Source: Morchella semilibera (taxonomy: Eukaryota; Ascomycota; Pezizomycetes; Pezizales; Morchellaceae). Taken from it: 64,000 nucleotides of DNA. A program made the translations under genes and the position numbers. The notes below the pieces were generated by a model. It saw only the letters and a list, made by a program, of their open reading frames with translations, ran no database searches and was not told the DNA's origin. Of the stretch, positions 11,218-24,837 are shown one piece after another (within the stretch, counting starts at the first letter, position 1; each line of letters starts with the position of its first letter). The stretch covers positions 1,335,304 to 1,399,303 of the forward strand of contig CM018603.1 of NCBI GenBank assembly GCA_009192285.1, read 5' to 3'.

Positions 11218-12067
11218 TCAATCAGAAGAATATCTTTTTTTTGTAAGTAGCTAGGAGGTTTATGAGTGAGACAAATTTTTTTGTTAAGAACGATGCCTTG
11301 ACGTTGTTGTTTCCATTGCATTGTGCGCATCATCGATGCGATCTGACCAATGGAAGTTGTGTGTCACTACACGGTGATTAGGGTTGGTCGTCCAGTCCCA
11401 AGACATATATCAGGCTTGGTCAATTGAACTTGCGGGGCACGGGGATACTTATCTCGAGAGTTGATAAAACCATCGGAGTAAACCATTGTGCCTAGGACTA
11501 TTCTCCGGTATACACACACATACTACATACATGTATCTAACTACAAAGTACTAGTACATTCAATTTCCATTTATTAGTATGTACATAGTTATACATATAA
11601 GACCTGTCTAAGTACATATACAGGAACTATCACCTTATACTCATACACCAAGTACATGTACCTACATGTATTCATATAATGGTAATGGTGTGATATCCAT
11701 ATCAGGCCCAGGAACGCAGTTTGAACCAGATTTCCCATTTTAATTTTTCTCTAAACTGGCTACATTACATAAAAAAAGAAGAAAAAAAAAAAGGGAACCC
11801 ATCGTTACACCGCACAAGGGACAAAGTAACAGGCAAACGGCACAAATAAAAAAAAAAAAAGATGCATAAAAGGAAGAAGAAAGAAAGGTTCATATCAGTG
11901 GGAAAATAGAAGACTTTAAAGAAATGAAAAAAAAAAAAAAAGAAAAAAAAAACAGGTATTAGGAAATACCGCGCTCATGACCTCACTCGCTCCCAACTGA
12001 GTCGAGGAGAAATCGACGAAGAGACCTATTACTATCATACAACTGCACGCTTTTGGTTCTACAGGCT
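11218..12067. other. Intergenic with A-rich tracts
   Basis: Between the F-box gene start and the CDC73 stop. 11770-11955 carries repeated runs of A on the plus strand (T on the sense strand of CDC73, just downstream of it). No gene seen. Confidence 0.6.
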
Positions 12068-13396
12068 TCATCTCCCATTTTGGCCCCATCCCTTGCCCCT
12101 CATCCAAACTTCTATACCCTCCCAGATCTTCTCGCACACCTCCCGGTCCCTAAACCGCCTAGCCCTCTCTACATTATAACAACGCACTCCCGCACCCCAT
12201 CCCTTAACCACATCCGGTGTTTTCTCGCCCTCCCAGCCAACGTAGTAGCCACGGACCTCACGGAATAACTCCACAGGATTGCTCCACTTGTAACCGCGGA
12301 ACTGCCAGCCCTGTCCGGTGGTGAACACCGCCACAACCCGATCCCAGTAGTCGGGCTTGAACTTTTCGGGTGAATCAACAATGATGAAGCGAAATGGAGT
12401 TGTGGGGTGGATGCTGGGCAGAAGGCGCGAAACATGGTGAATCTGGGGGTGTGGTCCCGAGGCGGTCGTGGACGGCGAGAAGACACCGGACTCGAGGAAA
12501 GGTTTGATGTTGGCCATTGTGAGGAGGGAGGATGCCGAGGGCGAGAGTAGGATGATTGGGTCGATACGCGAGCGAGATTTTTGCGGTTTGGGGGCTAGGG
12601 AGGCGGGGATAGCGGTTGGCGGGCCGCGGTGGGGAAGGGACTTGGTCGCTGGAACAGAGGCGGTTGGTGCCTTTGTCGTGCGCAGGCGCGTGATAAAATC
12701 TTCGGCTTGCTTACGGACGTGGGAAAAGTCCTGATTTCTATTAGCATGATAGGAAATAGACAGAGGCGAGAATGCAAATGGTGCTCACAGTCGGCTTGAT
12801 CCCCTGAGGAGCGTATTGCGATTCGTGACAACCCTCTCATAGCTGTAGATCTCCAAAAGCCTGGGGTCCGTCGCTCGAACTTTACCAGCTAGCCCTCCAC
12901 TACCCCCACCCGAAAAACCCTGCGACCTCCCCTGGACCAACTGCCCGCCCGTGCTTTGCGAAGTATTCGTCGCAGCGACGGTAGCCGCGGGCGCAGGAAG
13001 CGCCTTGATGAATTCGCTGTCCTCCTGGCCGCCCTCAAGCCATGTGACGAGCTCGAGACGCTCCAGGAAGGCAAGGTTGGTTACAACGCCATCGCCAAGA
13101 GCCTGCGCTTTAGAGATGTAGTCGGGGATAGTGTCCTCGCGGTGCTGCCACGCGAAGTATATGCTACGGAGGTCGACGGGGGTGCTATCGGACTTGTGGA
13201 AACGGGTAGGAGTGGATAGGGGAAAGGCGCGCGTAGTAGGATGCGCAAAGATAAGGTAGGTAGCGCTAGAGAGACTAATGGGTGTTGTAGAAGAGGGGTC
13301 AGCTGGTTGGGAGGTGTGCGAGAGCGTGGGAGGTGTGCTGGAACTGATGGAAAGACGGAGGAGGGAGAGGGGATCTGTGTGTGTTGGATCCGCCAT
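12068..13396 (-). CDS. CDC73: Cdc73/parafibromin, Paf1 transcription elongation complex subunit
   Basis: Exons 13396-12789 and 12737-12068 encode 425 residues. The 51-bp intron was placed at GTGAGC...CTAATAG because this acceptor keeps frame (CT|A, then NQDFSHVRKQAEDFI); the CAG six bases later does not. The N-terminal part carries the conserved YLIFAHPTTRAFPLSTPTRF (47-66) and PVDLRSIYFAWQHREDTIPD (73-92) blocks and NLAFLERLELVTWLEG. A low-complexity linker follows, then the C-terminal Ras-like Cdc73 domain from about 277 to 425 (ANIKPFLESGVF, FRFIIVDSPEKFKPDYWDRV, GQGWQFRGYKWSNPVELFRE). Cdc73 acts in the nucleus with RNA polymerase II in elongation and histone modification. Length and both domains are intact. 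Confidence 0.95.
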
Positions 13397-15280
13397 TGTG
13401 TGTTTGGTGTACTATTATGATATTAAATGTACAGAAGAGAGATTTTGAGAAGAAAGATATATGGGGGGGAGTGTGATGATGTCTGAGGCGGTGATGGTGG
13501 AGAAGTTTGTGGTGGTGATGAGATTGACAATATTGATTGAGAGTCGCGATGAATGAAAGCTCGAAACAAAGCCTTGGCAGTCGCTCTAGAGGTCTTGGCG
13601 CGTCTTCAATTTCTGGCACTCAACTGAGCCGCATATCCAATTGTACTTCAAATCTATGATGAAATCAATACAGTAGCAAGTCTTTAAGTCTTGCTATACC
13701 TGCACAGCTCCTCGATAACTAAATCATTGGCAATAACCTAGATCTTGTTGCTCTGTTAGTTGGATGTCGACACTGACCTTTGGAAAGAGAAGAGAGAAGA
13801 GATCGATCCGTTAGCTATAGGCACGCATATCAGGTATTAATTACGTCGATATAGTTAGTAGTAAATTAAAGGTTAAGTATTAGAGGGGCCCTGGAGAGAG
13901 GAAGGTACGAGTGGTAATTGTAACGTGGTATTTTATGTTCATGTATATTCGAAATGAGGGCTGGTTCATCATCTACCTCTAGATCTAGCTATCAGTACAG
14001 TAGTACTCTATGCACGTATACCCACTCGAAGTACAGGATTCTTTGCATACTTCTTACACATTTATACTATGGTCCTTAGAGTACCTTTCTCTACATTTGC
14101 ATGGCTGGCTGTAACGTTGTTACTACGCTTGCCTGGCTTCATCAAAATCATCCATCGGCTCTCCGTATAAACACACGCAGCTGATCAGACATCTTTCTTT
14201 CCCATACGTATACATCTATGGGCTGACCCTCGGTACCGATACTTTAGCAGGAGCTTTGGCCTAGCTTCTTCCTTCCTCTATCAGGACAGCGGGGATTAAC
14301 ACCATATATATATAACGTACAATCAAGTATATGGATGCCGAGAATCCATCATTCGAACCTGCGAGTAACACTCATACCTCCGTTCGTCCTGCTACGCACC
14401 TACACCACGGGAGTGGAACAGAGTTTATCCTATAAAGACCGAGAAAAAGGCCATTAGGTTTTGGAATTCGGAGCTATATTGAACAACAGGTCTTAGTTTC
14501 ACTACTATACTGTTCGTGATTTATATCCAGTGGGATAGACATGAATACATGATTCATCTATGCACTATATGTAATCTACAAAAAACCTCAGATCATCGGG
14601 GGGTGGTTTGGTGCGGTCGTGAAGCTTGGAATCAAGAGGTACCTGAATCCCCCCGCACTCTTTCTAGTTCTGGCGACAATTAACCAGCGGGAAAGATAAA
14701 ATTCATGTAGTCCTTTAGTTTTTAGCTTGGCATATACACGCGCAGAATATTGTTGCCAAGAATTTCTAGTCTTATTCCATACCAGCCAGGGCATTCCCGG
14801 TACCTATCCGGGCGGCGCCGAAAATCAACCTCTGCCTATGAACTCAGCCCTAAGTCTAGAGTCGCTGTCAAACGCCATACCTCTACGCTCATGATACTAG
14901 AGCTAGAGAGCTGCTTTGAAACGCTAATCAAACATGATTTAGTGAAGAATGATTCTAAAATTAGCCGGGCATATTGATAGTCTGGCGGTACTTGAATTCC
15001 CGACAGTTTAATTCTGGCAGAAGGAATAGTAGGCAAATGCTGGATAGGCTCGGGGGGGGCGTGATTTTCTGTGATCTTGGAATGTTTACATAAGTACCTG
15101 TAGTTAGTTTTGATCCCAGCTACTGATATCAAGCCTTGTCTGAGGATGTGCAATTAATTGCAAGTGGATCCGTCCGGGATATTAAAACGCCACTCTGAAG
15201 CTTGAGTTGGCTCTCGAAGATTTAATGTTACGCCCGGATTATTAATTGGTTGAGTGCACGATTCAGGAATACGAGGATGA

Positions 15281-15378
15281 CATGTACTTGCTGAAAAATA
15301 AAGCAATTGTCTCATCCCGAACTGCTGCCTGGCTCAACTTGGGACCATACCTATTTTATTTTTCAGCAACTTGTACTC
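15281..15378. repeat. Inverted repeat, possible foldback element
   Basis: The left arm ACATGTACTTGCTGAAAAAT and the right arm TTTTTCAGCAACTTGTACTC are complementary apart from small differences and enclose about 50 bp. Only this copy was seen. Confidence 0.6.
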
Positions 15379-16205
15379 ATATGTAGGATAGGTTTTTTGG
15401 TTCGATCGCGTCGGACTTCAATAGACTGCACGCATACAGGCGGAAGTTGGGCTCGAGCCTCCGTGAAACTAGAAGATGTAGATTAGTACATGAAGATATT
15501 TCCTATGTTAGCATCATATGTCTAAGATCCATTTTTAGAGTACATAGCTGAATATGCACCGAAGGGTAGAGTACCTAGGGCCTTACAGCTGTTAGTGGTC
15601 TGGTTCGCTATAGACCACTTGTCGCTACATGTATGTATTAGTCCCAAGACGGAGCACGATAGTGGTTTCCTACCGACCCTGAGGTCGTGGCTACCCAATT
15701 CTGGCTAGCTGCACACGCTCAATATCCATACTCAGCCCTGTCAAGTTCGCGACCTCCCTCTTTCAGTTAATACTAACCCCGTTCTACCATATAAGTAACA
15801 AGCACTATAATTCCTTTACTTAGTGGTGCACGGCCCAGGCCGCCCAAGGGGGCACCTCTGAAAATGCCTTAGGGAGGACCCTTGGATAATGTGCTGGTAT
15901 GTACCAGCAGCCCTAGAAGAGGAAATGGCTCCAATACCGGCACACAGGAACATGCGGGCTAAGGGCTCTCAGTCCATGTGGCCCTTGAACACGAGCACAA
16001 GACGTTCAAACTCTTCACAAGCTCTGAAAAGACAGCAATATATGCTTATTAGCGGAATTGATGTTGCCATGAGTATAAAACATCAGCCCCGGCATCGATC
16101 CCACTCCTCGGCAATTCGGACCGAAGGAACCCTCTCGACAAGAAATAGGTTGGCGCTCCTTTGGACACGTAGGGGGGGAGAAAAGGTATAAGAGAGACAG
16201 ACATG

Positions 16206-16319
16206 TAAAGTACAGCGGCAGGTAATAAGTGATGGGACACAGTGATGGTAAAACGCCACCAACATTTGGTGTTTGTACTCTCAAGGCGTTCCATCAGTCA
16301 TCACCCGTCGCTGTACTTA
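16206..16319. repeat. Diverged inverted repeat
   Basis: TAAAGTACAGCGGCAGGTAA...TGATGGGA at the left and TCCATCAGTCATCACCCGTC...GTACTTA at the right form about 30-bp imperfect arms. This is likely an old foldback element. Confidence 0.5.
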
Positions 16320-17004
16320 CACACCAAAGTGCAGAAAGGCATTAGGATGGAGTATGACATGGACCATATGGCCATGCGGTAATGTAATCAAGGTCATGCT
16401 CTGCCAATGAATAGTTATAAGCTAATAATTAGAGTGAGGTATTAAGAGAGGGAGGGAGGGTGTGATATTTGCTCAAGGGTATGTAAGTGCTTGGCCTCGA
16501 GAATTGAAGCTTCGAAGAGCCTCACTAGGCGTTGATGATGTCTAGATCTACTCAAGAACTCCGAGTACCTAGATCAGCTTGGCAATAAACGTTAGGAAGG
16601 TGATCGTGAGTTCTTGTTCTTAAAAGTTGAACATATAGTTACGTTTACATTCCAGCGGGATTGGAAACAAGAGAATTACGTATACACCCCGAGCTGATGA
16701 TCTGCTGGGTCAACAGACATAACCACATGTACTCTACTCTTGATATATCTCCATGTCTTAATACAACATACACGGTCCACACACTTATTCTCCCGGGTTC
16801 GATCACCGCCGCTGACATGATATGACTGTATACATGTTTCACAACACACAAAATATCAAGTTTACCCCGCGTAAGGAAGGCTTAAGGGGGGAAAGACTAC
16901 GAATACACTTTGTAATTAATTCATGTGAATTGTTTTCGGCTGAGCCTCCGAATATGATCATGATGCATCCTCTTATTCGTCCCGGCAAAAATTAAACTTG
17001 TAGA

Positions 17005-17034
17005 GACGGCGACGACGACGACGACGACAACGAC
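17005..17034. repeat. GAC trinucleotide microsatellite
   Basis: About seven consecutive GAC units with one interruption. Not in a supported reading frame. Confidence 0.8.
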
Positions 17035-18015
17035 ATCTACAATAATATAATAGAGTATGTATGTACATGTATATATATGGCCCCCACTGCAGATAAATAC
17101 ACAAGATCCCTGTGCTGCATCTTCTGCAACATGTTGGCATAGCCACAAAGTTGAAGCTTTGAACTAATTTTCCTCCAATCAATTGAATTTAACTGGGCGT
17201 TAATTTGTAGTGGGACGCGTACCCATTGATCAAAGTCACATGATTTCCCCACTCTCTCCTCCGTTATCGGCCGGAATAGTGATTAACAATTTCTTAACAA
17301 CTGCTTACTTCTATACATGTAGTTATAAGTTACATGTAGTATACATATACCCCCCCCTATATTGCATGTAGGTACATGTAGGTACATACAGCTGTTCAGG
17401 AGGTTATCTGAATAGAGTAGTCTACTCTAGAGTGATAGCTCTCACATTGGAAGTTATATCACTAAAGCTAACCTATTGTGCTCATGCTCAACCAGCGCTG
17501 CTGCTTCAAACCTGGGATCCAGGATCGGGGTAAGGAGTAGGGTTATACATGTATCCTTTTCTAAAGAAGAATATACGCAATAATGAAATAATGAACAAGA
17601 CCATTTAATTGGACGCTACTGTACAATGTCTATAGGAGATAATGTACGTACCTGTTGTACCCTCACCAATGTACCCCCTGTTGAAATATGATCCAAGTTT
17701 CTTTTTTTCTTTTTTTTTCTTTTTTTCTTTTTTCTCTTCTTCTTAGGGCTCCGATTCAGAGAAGGGTCAGGTTGCCGATATTCAACCAACCCATGACAGC
17801 TCGAACGTATGTAGCTTATATAAATACCACATACGTCGCTCCCTGACATGACATTGACCCGGCAAGAATATAATAAATCCACAACATCCACAACTACTCC
17901 AATATCCAATATATTTAATATATCTTATCCACACCCCCCGCCCCCATCTCCACCCTCAACCTTCTACACTTCAATATCATCACATATCACCTAGCTATAC
18001 CAAGTATCAACAAAA

Positions 18016-18462
18016 ATGCAGATCAAAAACATCATCATCACCATCGTCAGTGTCAGTCTGGCCGCTGTCAACGCTTCTCCAGTCGTCAAGCGTGCCGCTA
18101 GTGTATGTTATAAAAAATCCTTTCTTCATACAAGACGAATCGCACAAGGAAAGCTAATAGTCAGAGTAGTGGGACCAGTGCATGACCATGTACTACGACC
18201 GTAACCAGGGGGCGGCCGCCTATAATGTCGCTGCCAGTAAAAAGGATGAAGTCTACAGCAAGTGTAAAATTTGCATGTAAGTATAACTCTTGTGATAGTC
18301 TCGCTCTGCTTAGTTTCTGTATCAGGGGAATGATGGTTTATTGATTCTTCTTCTCTCCCTAGTGACCAAAATTCTGCAGCTGGTTGTACTTCTGCAGATA
18401 GCCCTGATTGCCGCGCGAGGTACGATGCCTGCGCAGTTGCGCAGAACATCAACCTAGTTTAA
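18016..18462 (+). CDS. Small secreted cysteine-rich protein, three exons
   Basis: Exons 18016-18102, 18170-18276 and 18363-18462 give 97 residues; introns of 67 and 86 bp are GT-AG and phases match (0 and 2). The first 20 residues (MQIKNIIITI then VSVSLAAVNA) are a signal peptide. A Lys-Arg pair at 25-26 could be a Kex2 processing site, leaving a mature domain from about residue 27. Six cysteines remain at 33, 61, 64, 73, 81 and 88, an even number consistent with three disulfides. The first acceptor was set at AGAGTAG|TGG because an earlier acceptor would leave an in-frame TAG. I recognise no named family. The profile (under 100 residues, secreted, Cys-rich) is that of effector-like or surface-active fungal proteins, but function is unknown. 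A pyrimidine-rich leader precedes the ATG. Confidence 0.8.
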
Positions 18463-21400
18463 GTGGGGCGATGTAGGTTTAGGGAGCGCTGCTACGGGGA
18501 GGGTAGGGAAAGGGGTTGTGAGTGCTGGATTTACTCACTTTAATGTAAATGCTTTCATACTTAGTTTCATTCGTGTCAAATAAACTTAATTCTACGATCT
18601 ACTTTGATACGTAGCGCGCCGTGCCATGGAGTGACATGATCTTTTGGTTGAGCAGTGATAATAACCATAATCTTTTGCGTATGTAGGTATTTATTTACCT
18701 GCACGGTTGTTTTGAGAAAGAAATAATAGTAATAGTAATTAAAAAAACCTCCATCAAACAAGTAGCGCGTAGCTTCGGAGTCGGAACTCGGTTCTCCCCG
18801 CGTCCCCGCAGTTGTAAATTAATTACCGTCCAATTTGGGTATCTATCAATCCCAATAAACGAGGAAGATCTCTGCGGGCAGGGAACATTTCGCCATGTGT
18901 GTGGACCTTGCCCTTACATTAAAACGGTGGGATGCCAGACTCGGGAAAGAAACAGGCCGGGAACGTCCAGAGCCGCGAATAGGCTCACAGAATTACTACA
19001 AGCGATACATTAGTAGGAAGCCATTAAACGTATGTACATACATGTACATAGCGGGATTCTGCCATCGGTAACGTGTCTGCATTGCATCAAGGAGAGCAAG
19101 ATATGGCCATAGGTATAAGATGTCGATGCATTGTAACTGTGAAGTCGATGGATTAATATCATCGATAGGACGTGGGAGAAACACTCATTATATTAAGGAG
19201 GACATGAGTACCACCAGTATGTACCTATCAGAGGATGGGGCGGCTATCTTCCCCTTTCCCCGTTGTGCTGTCTACCCGGGTCCCTCCTCCTAGCATGGGT
19301 CATAACCGTTACTCGGGGTGGCCTTCGATGGAGAAGTACTTGTAGGTACAGACTTAATACCGAAGCGCGGTGATGCGATGTAATTATCGCTGGATAATTA
19401 AACTGATGGATGTTAGTGCTTGGTAGAGACAAAAGTCGCGGAATGTCGCTTCTTGGCAGGTATTTGTACCGTGCGTTGCCAAGAAGAACGGCTACCAAAT
19501 ACTCTGCGTAGAGTACAACGACAGTACGTGTATGTATATGTCAAAACCCCACAAGTCGCAATTGGTTCTTCGTTTGGAATTTGACATATGTAGGTACAAG
19601 TATGTACATGTATGGTCTGGAAGAATAGATATATTGGCTGTGGCTCGAATGGGCAGGTGAGAAATACATGTAACCATTGCATATTCTGAATCGGGTCGAG
19701 TCACAGTACGTACAGTGATTAAGCTTTATCACATAATGGTTTTATAAGGCACTCACCACCCAAGAGTATTCCAAACTCGCTGGGGGGTGCATATGCAACT
19801 TGGACCAGTCGTAAAGACTTTAGTAGTGCCTATATAGATTGCAGCATTGTGAGCGGGGGTACGTAGAACCTTGGGGATCTAGCCTAAATACTGATTATGA
19901 AGGTTAGATATTTTCCGAGTTTTTACTCGTAAGAGATATAGTTATGATTTACTGGGCAGACAGAAAGAGGGATTTTATGAGTGATGACCGCCTGGTGCAT
20001 GTAGACCAAGATCACGGTCGGGCCCGAGGTCACAGGGCTATTTGATATTGGGATAGTGTCCAAATACGTTTCCAAAGGCTGATCATGTACTTTGTGTCCC
20101 ACGGGAATGGTAAGGCGAGAGCTTATTCCACCCCAGAGTCTTGCCTCACCGTACCCCACAACGCTGGTCTGGGGAATTAATTAATACACCTTAGCAACAG
20201 ATCTGCTGATTAGCTATAAACTTCTCGCATTAATTAATTGTCTCTTTATCCTCGCATCTGACGCTCGTGGTGCAGGTGCGTTGCTAGATACTTGAATTCA
20301 CCCTATTGCTGTCAGATTATTGTCTTGCGTGGTTTCGTTATATATTGTACCAAGTGTCTAAGGCTTGGGCTTCTCCGGCGGAGGGTAGTGTGACTCCATC
20401 CTCGGTCTCAGAGTGCTCCGGCGCAGAAGACCGTAATATATATCGCAAGAAGCGACGCAAAGCTGCATATGGGGAAACGACCCGATCTTTCCCATGGGTG
20501 GGGGAACTCACCATAGATTTCTTTCGCCCCGCCTAGCCGCCCGTCGATCACTTCATCACTAGTAGCATGTTCCTCTTTCCATGGTCCGCTCATGTATCGG
20601 CGTGTCATGGTTCTCTTCTGGTTAGTAGGACCTAATATATTAGGTATGGCCATTTGGGTTTGGCGTGTTAGGGAAGATAAAAAGAAATGGCGAGGTGGGG
20701 AGGGGATGGTCCCAGTACCAAGATATACATCCTTATCCGTCCAGTAATAATTCCGAAATGTTTGTGACCGTGAGGGGCCCGGGGTCTGGCTTTATAGCTA
20801 GTTGTTGATTTGGTATGGAGACATGGGAGAGTCTAAAACATGTGCTAGTCCGGCGACAAATCATAGAAACATGAATATAGGCACTATCGATTAGTGTAGT
20901 GGTTATTATATTGCAACGTCTGTGGAAAGTAAATCTGGTTATAACATACTGTACCCGAAATGTTAACGTTCTTTTCTCTTCTCTTTCGGAGCGCTTCGAT
21001 CTTTTTCGATTACGGAGAGCCGTGGAGAGAGTATTCAAAACCCATGAGGGATTCTAGGGCCGTACGCGTCTAGGGCTAGGTTTTGTGTGTATGGGTTCTA
21101 TACGGAACTCTCATAGACTGTATTGACCAACGGGGAGGGTTTTGCGAATAGTTAGTATATGAAGTTACAAGGTAGCGTAGAGAGAAGTGGGTGTATACAA
21201 GAACCAATGCATATGCAGAATGACTTCCGGCTGCATATGGATTAGGGGATTAGGGTGGGCGGCTTGCAATTGACTACATGTATTTATATGGTCTGGGCTC
21301 CGAAATATACTTAGTATGTGTATGTTAACAGAGTATATCGACTTTTCAAAAATGATACGTATTTTGCAGTAACATTGATCTTAACAAAAGCCGTGTGTAC

Positions 21401-23010
21401 CGTGTGTACTATATATATATGGGTATTATGGTCAACTCAACTATCGCCCAATTGTAGGTGATAGTCATCCATATGCATACAGAGTAGAGCCTCCGGTCCA
21501 GTGGACTGAACTGATGGCCTTTGAAGTCGGATTAGTGTTGATCAAACCCTTACTTTATCAGTCCTTCTCCTAGATCTGATACCCCCGATCTTGTAGTGGT
21601 CCATCATCCATCTGTCCGGGGTCCCCTGGTATGCACGCGGCCGGCGAATGGTAATCATATCATCAGGGGGTATGTTCGGAGTCACAGAGACTTCCAAATT
21701 TTTGGTTTAGGGAATATTCCAGTGACTGAATCCGTTCATTTTAATCCCCTTAATTCTAGGAAACGGGGTTAGTGATGAGTGGATCTTGTGAGGAGGGTAC
21801 GGAGCTTAGTTAGAGATTGCTCGAATAATGAAGTAGATAGGTTGTGGGTTTTAATTTACAGTGGTCGGTGTTGGTGGGCGGGTTTGAAGCTGAGAGAAGT
21901 GTACGTGTCTCCTTCTATTCCGCCACGATATAAATCCAAGGATGGCTATTGAGCGGATACACGAGAAATTGATACGTATTGAGAACCCCGGTGGTAATAA
22001 TGATTTCATTATCAATGCGTCAATGTAGTTAGGGGTTGACTCTAAAGCTTTATCTTCTACTAGGAAGCTAAATGATATCAGCGCGCGTAGGGAGAATTAG
22101 GAAGCATTGAGGTACTTAATTCGCAGTAGAAGCTAGATGTCTTTGTATGTGACTGTAGATGAAAGGGAATAGACACACTCCATGCGTGTTGGGCGCGGCC
22201 ACATCGAGCCAAGATTCATGTTAAGTCTATATATACGTTCTGGGAGGAGACGGCCGAGAGAGGTGAATTTAATGCTGGACAGTCCTATGAAGATTAATCC
22301 TAGGGTCAAGCTTGGCAGGCTTAGGCTTGATTATCGTCAATGTCAGATTAATTAATTAGATGCTAGGATTCTCGAGAGTACATGGATCTAGCTATAGCTA
22401 CGAAATTCGAATTCAAAGTTTGAGTTCCGTCCCTTTAGTCCTTTCCGACACGGATTTTTATAATAGTCATGAACAGAGAATATCACCAGAGCTAGAGGAG
22501 GAGTGATAATTTATGAATCAAGACTCATAAAGGGTCACTCGATAACCAAACTCGGCCGCTGCGCTCTGAGCTGATAGATAATTATCTGAATACATTAAAT
22601 GCCATGCATGCTAATGGTAGTCGGGGATCTAGGTACAACCATCCGGGGAGTAGGTACTGTGAGCCCTTAGGTGACAGCTTTTGAACTGTTGACAGCATTA
22701 CGGTAGCTCGTTTAACGTTCTCTTTGGCACTCAAATATATCAAGAGTACCAACATGGATAAGAATCTCTTGGCTTCATAAGGGCTTGTATATGGAGAAAG
22801 TAGATCTGGTTGAATTAAGTGGGTCGGAGATGTTCTCTCGCAGGATGACCTTTTGTATGCTGCATGTGAACCCTTTTGAATCCGTTTTAATAGCTCTCTG
22901 CATCAAAGAAACACTGATTTGGCCCTGAAATGTTCTGCTAAATATTGAACCGGCTCTAGGACGTGGGGACTTTTGAGTTTCGTACTAGCCTCTAGGGACG
23001 CAGTGGTAAC

Positions 23011-23036
23011 GGACCCATGGACCCATGGACCCATGG
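23011..23036. repeat. GGACCCAT tandem repeat
   Basis: Three adjoining copies of an 8-9 bp unit, GGACCCATGGACCCATGG and on. Too short and spacer-free to be a CRISPR. Confidence 0.8.
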
Positions 23037-23982
23037 ATCTATAGAGCTGCAGGGAATCCTACTTAGTCCTCCGTCCTGGCAGGAACTTTAGAGGAAATGA
23101 CAAATATGAACCACTGGATTGGATTCGGGCTCCCTCCTGGGTAGTATTATTAATTGTTCCTGTTGGATATATATCCTCTGTACTCCTTTCCTTATATACA
23201 TCCATGGTTCCATAGCCCCGATTACTGAACTTATATGCTAGACAATGGTCAAATGATCTGGGCAAATGTCATCACCGGGCGAAGGATTCATGACTGCGGA
23301 AGTAGGGCCCGATCCTTCACAGGAAAAAGGGATGTTCTAGAGCTCGAGCGCCGCCGTGTGTTCGTCGTAGATGTGTAATATCATAAAGGTCCATCTTCTA
23401 TTCGATGTAGTTACTAATTCCTGGTGCCATGATACCGTCTCCCTTACCCGCTTGTGGGCCTTGATTGGAGCGCTCCCCTTTGACGTTCCAACACCAAATT
23501 CGGATGGCGGCCCGATAAATCGGAACACCATAGGATTGGTTCGTTAATTCCCCGAGAACTTAAGGTTAACTGTACCTGCCTGAACGAGTTGAAACACGCG
23601 GCAGGATCTGCCGGGGATGCGGGCAAACTCCCTACTTCAAGTGATCGCCGAACGCTTGGTATAGATTTCACCAATCGTTTCCCATGGAGCTCAGGGGAGA
23701 GTTCATATAGACATCCCTGTAACGACATCAATATCAGAACTGAATTATAAGGTTACATAGTTGAGTTATCCCTTTTGCCAGGGAATATTAGCGGGGAATA
23801 GTATATAATTCCCTACAACGGATTTGTCGGACCTCCACATGAGAGCTCCAGGTTCCAAGGTCCTGAGCACAAGATGAAAGGTTCCATCCAGTTAATTTAT
23901 TTGAAGGAAATATCGGAATGACTTCCTCTAGGCTCTTTGGTTTGTTTCAGCGAGAGTGGCTAACGCTGGGGTGAGATAGTTG

Positions 23983-23990
23983 TATATAAA
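23983..23990 (+). promoter_or_regulatory. TATA box of the AA9 gene
   Basis: TATATAAA lies 72 bp before the AA9 start codon. A CTGGGG hexamer just upstream (23965-23970) fits the SYGGRG consensus of the carbon repressor CreA, which often controls such genes; a single hexamer is weak evidence. Confidence 0.5.
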
Positions 23991-24061
23991 TCGTACTGTT
24001 TCGTTGGAAAATCTATCTTCTCTTCATTCAACAAATAACTTCTCCGTTAATCTTTTCAGTC

Positions 24062-24837
24062 ATGAAATTCTCTATCTCCGTTGTGGCTATTGCCACTGCC
24101 CTGATTGGCTCTGCCCAGGCACACTGTCAGTCATTTCTCGCATCTTTGATCGGTATAGGTCTCTGAGCTGACAATCTTAGACCGCTTCATAAGCCTGATC
24201 GCTGATGGTACCGTCACCACCGAGTACCAATACGTCCGTCAGAATACCAACTACAACTCACCTGTATCTGTGGGCTCTACCGATCTTCGCTGCAACACCG
24301 GTGCCGATAGCGGTGCCTCCACCAGTACCTATACCGTCGCAGCCGGCTCCACCATTGGCTTCAAGATGGATCAACCTATCTACCACGCTGGCCCTGTGCT
24401 CGTCTATATCTCCAAAGCTCCCAGCACCGCTGCCGCCTACGATGGTTCTGGATCTTGGGCTAAGATCTACCAAATTGCACCTACATTCAGCGGCGGCAAT
24501 GTTGACTGGGGGACTGTGTCGGATACGTTCACATTCAAGTTGCCCAGTTCATTGGCAGCTGGTGAGTACCTGGTTAGGATTGAGCAAATTGCATTGCATA
24601 GCATGCCAGCGCAGTTCTATATCTCGTGCGCACAGTTAAAGGTGACGGGCGGTGGGTCGGCGGTACCCAGTGGGATTTCATTCCCAAGTGGATATTCGGC
24701 AACGGACCCGGGAATCGCCTTGAACATCTATTACCCGCCGATGACAAGTTATGCCATGCCAGGCCCTGCTGTGAGTTCTCCTAGAAAAGATAGTGTGGTA
24801 TGTTGCTAACTGTGGTGTACAGGTTTGGTCTGGTTAG
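24062..24837 (+). CDS. AA9 lytic polysaccharide monooxygenase
   Basis: Exons 24062-24125, 24181-24770 and 24823-24837 encode 222 residues; introns of 55 and 52 bp keep phase. A 20-residue signal peptide ending SAQA leaves His21 as the mature N terminus, the first ligand of the copper histidine brace. The second brace histidine is His90 (QPIYHAGPVLVY). The axial tyrosine is Tyr168 in SMPAQFYISCAQLKV, with Gln166 beside it and the second-sphere His161. Cys59 and Cys171 would form the usual disulfide. The family oxidatively cleaves cellulose and related glucans outside the cell, using copper and an electron donor. The last exon is only five codons (VWSG-stop), which completes the usual PGPAVW-type AA9 C terminus. 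No cellulose-binding module follows. All key residues are present, so the enzyme should be functional. Confidence 0.96.

Larger units (their letters stand above)
13397..18015. other. Long gene-poor spacer
   Basis: 4.6 kb with no supported gene. It includes inverted repeats at 15281-15378 and 16206-16319, a GAC trinucleotide run at 17005-17034, several TACATGTA palindromes near 17315-17390 and a T-rich tract at 17700-17740. Overlapping short ORFs at 16015-16294 are shadows over the second inverted repeat. Confidence 0.55.
18463..24061. other. Long gene-poor spacer
   Basis: 5.6 kb with no supported gene. It has scattered AATTAATTAATT and TACATGTA motifs and a short tandem repeat at 23011-23036. 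ORFs at 19413-19732, 20306-20653 and 23337-23731 overlap each other on several frames and lack any recognisable motif. Confidence 0.55.

Noticed and set aside
15889-16294. Overlapping ORFs on both strands
   Set aside because: They cover a diverged inverted repeat, so the opposing frames reflect the palindrome rather than a gene.
23011-23036. Short direct repeats as a CRISPR-like array
   Set aside because: The units touch each other without spacers and the genome is fungal.
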